From Parachlamydiaceae bacterium (GTDB lineage: Bacteria > Chlamydiota > Chlamydiia > Chlamydiales > Parachlamydiaceae), in contig JACCVN010000318.1 in the NCBI GenBank assembly GCA_013698165.1, positions 1-5,691 on the forward strand: a stretch of 5,691 bases of DNA. The letters run 5' to 3'. This document shows, one piece after another, positions 5,207-5,691 of the stretch; the first letter of the stretch is position 1, and each line of letters starts with the position of its first letter. Below the pieces are notes generated by a model. That model did not search any database. It was given only the letters and a program-made list of their open reading frames with translations, and had not been told where the DNA came from. The position numbers were made by a program, and so were the translations under genes.

Positions 5207-5691
5207 AAAAGAATCCCATTTAGCGCAATTCATTGCTAATAGCATCCCTCAAATGACAGAATCCGGCCCTATGCCTTATCTGCCCGAACCGTTGACACGC
5301 ACCAAACTTTCCGATGGAGTAGAAGCATTTTCAAGACGCGCGCATCAGGATATTAACCAGTCCCAAGTTTCCTCTGTGCCAGGATGGCAAAAAGTTGCCG
5401 ATTCGATAAATAAGGCGATTTGGGAATATGTTGAAGTATTAGAAGGTAGTGCTGTAGAGCTTTATCAGCAGGTTGAACAAGTTGGATTTGAGCAATGGAC
5501 GCCAACACTTATACAGATAATCGAAAGTATCAAAGACCTTTTACTTCACAGTATGGAAGATTTAAAATGGGCATACAAACGCTTGGAAAGCCAGCTGAAG
5601 GATTATCGTTCTCTATCAGATAACAATTCTTCTTTATGGGATGCAGTCAAAAACTTTTTTACAAATGATGGAATTCTCGATTCTGCTATCC
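5124..5691 (+). CDS. Unrecognised protein, N-terminal 189 residues (partial, open at the right edge)
   Basis: I do not recognise this protein. ATG 5124 has AAAGGA (5109-5114) nine bases upstream; two in-frame TTG codons further up (5103, 5115) are poorer candidates, and a stop at 5097-5099 bounds the frame. The frame stays open for 189 codons to the window edge, which is strong evidence of coding. The sequence begins MNWQTIDFQG and has no signal peptide or membrane segment in the visible part. Residues 1-40 look helical. A Pro-rich stretch (about 42-57) separates them from a longer, mostly helical and partly acidic region (about 85-165) with regularly spaced Leu, Ile and Glu that could form coiled coil or helical bundle. 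Tryptophan is fairly frequent (W3, W88, W100, W125, W149, W172). It is transcribed divergently from rpoN. A lineage-specific cytosolic or secreted protein is possible, but no function should be assigned. Confidence 0.75.
   Translation, partial: MNWQTIDFQGIAGLESSLIHQLQLYLDEKESHLAQFIANSIPQMTESGPMPYLPEPLTRTKLSDGVEAFSRRAHQDINQSQVSSVPGWQKVADSINKAIWEYVEVLEGSAVELYQQVEQVGFEQWTPTLIQIIESIKDLLLHSMEDLKWAYKRLESQLKDYRSLSDNNSSLWDAVKNFFTNDGILDSAI

Noticed and set aside
1..5691. CRISPR array, tRNA or rRNA genes, phage or toxin-antitoxin modules
   Set aside because: No regularly spaced direct repeats, no tRNA-like cloverleaf or rRNA signature sequences, and no recognisable phage or toxin-antitoxin proteins were seen on either strand.

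Overview
The window looks like chromosomal DNA of a Gram-negative-type bacterium with moderate-to-low GC (by eye about 40%). It carries a sigma-54 factor, clear AAGGA-type ribosome binding sites and several structured intergenic repeats. The gene mix (Dps, ABC-F ATPase, HDAC-family deacetylase, RpoN, then a protein with no recognisable family) and the protein style would suit an environmental chlamydia (Parachlamydiales) or a similar host-associated lineage. That placement is a guess from general appearance; no sequence feature here proves it.

Layout from left to right. Bases 1-120 hold the first 40 codons of a Dps-type ferritin-like gene on the minus strand. The gap 121-479 lies between divergent genes. 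It contains a 156-bp REP/BIME- or MITE-like inverted repeat (204-359), a good extended -10 promoter (366-394), and a 5' leader in which a perfect 10-bp inverted repeat reaches the start codon of the next gene and could act as a translational attenuator. A complete ABC-F ATPase gene follows on the plus strand (480-2075). It converges on an HDAC-family deacetylase (2205-3179, minus), with no convincing terminator in the 129 bp between them. rpoN (3277-4755, minus) lies directly upstream of the deacetylase and may be co-transcribed with it.

The second divergent gap (4756-5123) begins with a 167-bp near-perfect palindrome (4775-4941) only 19 bp from the rpoN start codon. Both of its ends carry the same outward-facing promoter-like arrangement. 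After it come a small hairpin and a run of very short ORFs, one with a textbook AGGAGG Shine-Dalgarno sequence. The window ends inside an unrecognised plus-strand gene that starts at 5124 and is still open at 5691.

The genes do not form an obvious pathway. Dps (starvation and oxidative protection), ABC-F (ribosome-bound translation or antibiotic-protection factor) and RpoN (alternative sigma factor) all fit stress or developmental adaptation, but functional linkage is only inferred. The most noteworthy material is non-coding: the two inverted-repeat elements placed in divergent promoter regions, and the ABC-F leader.
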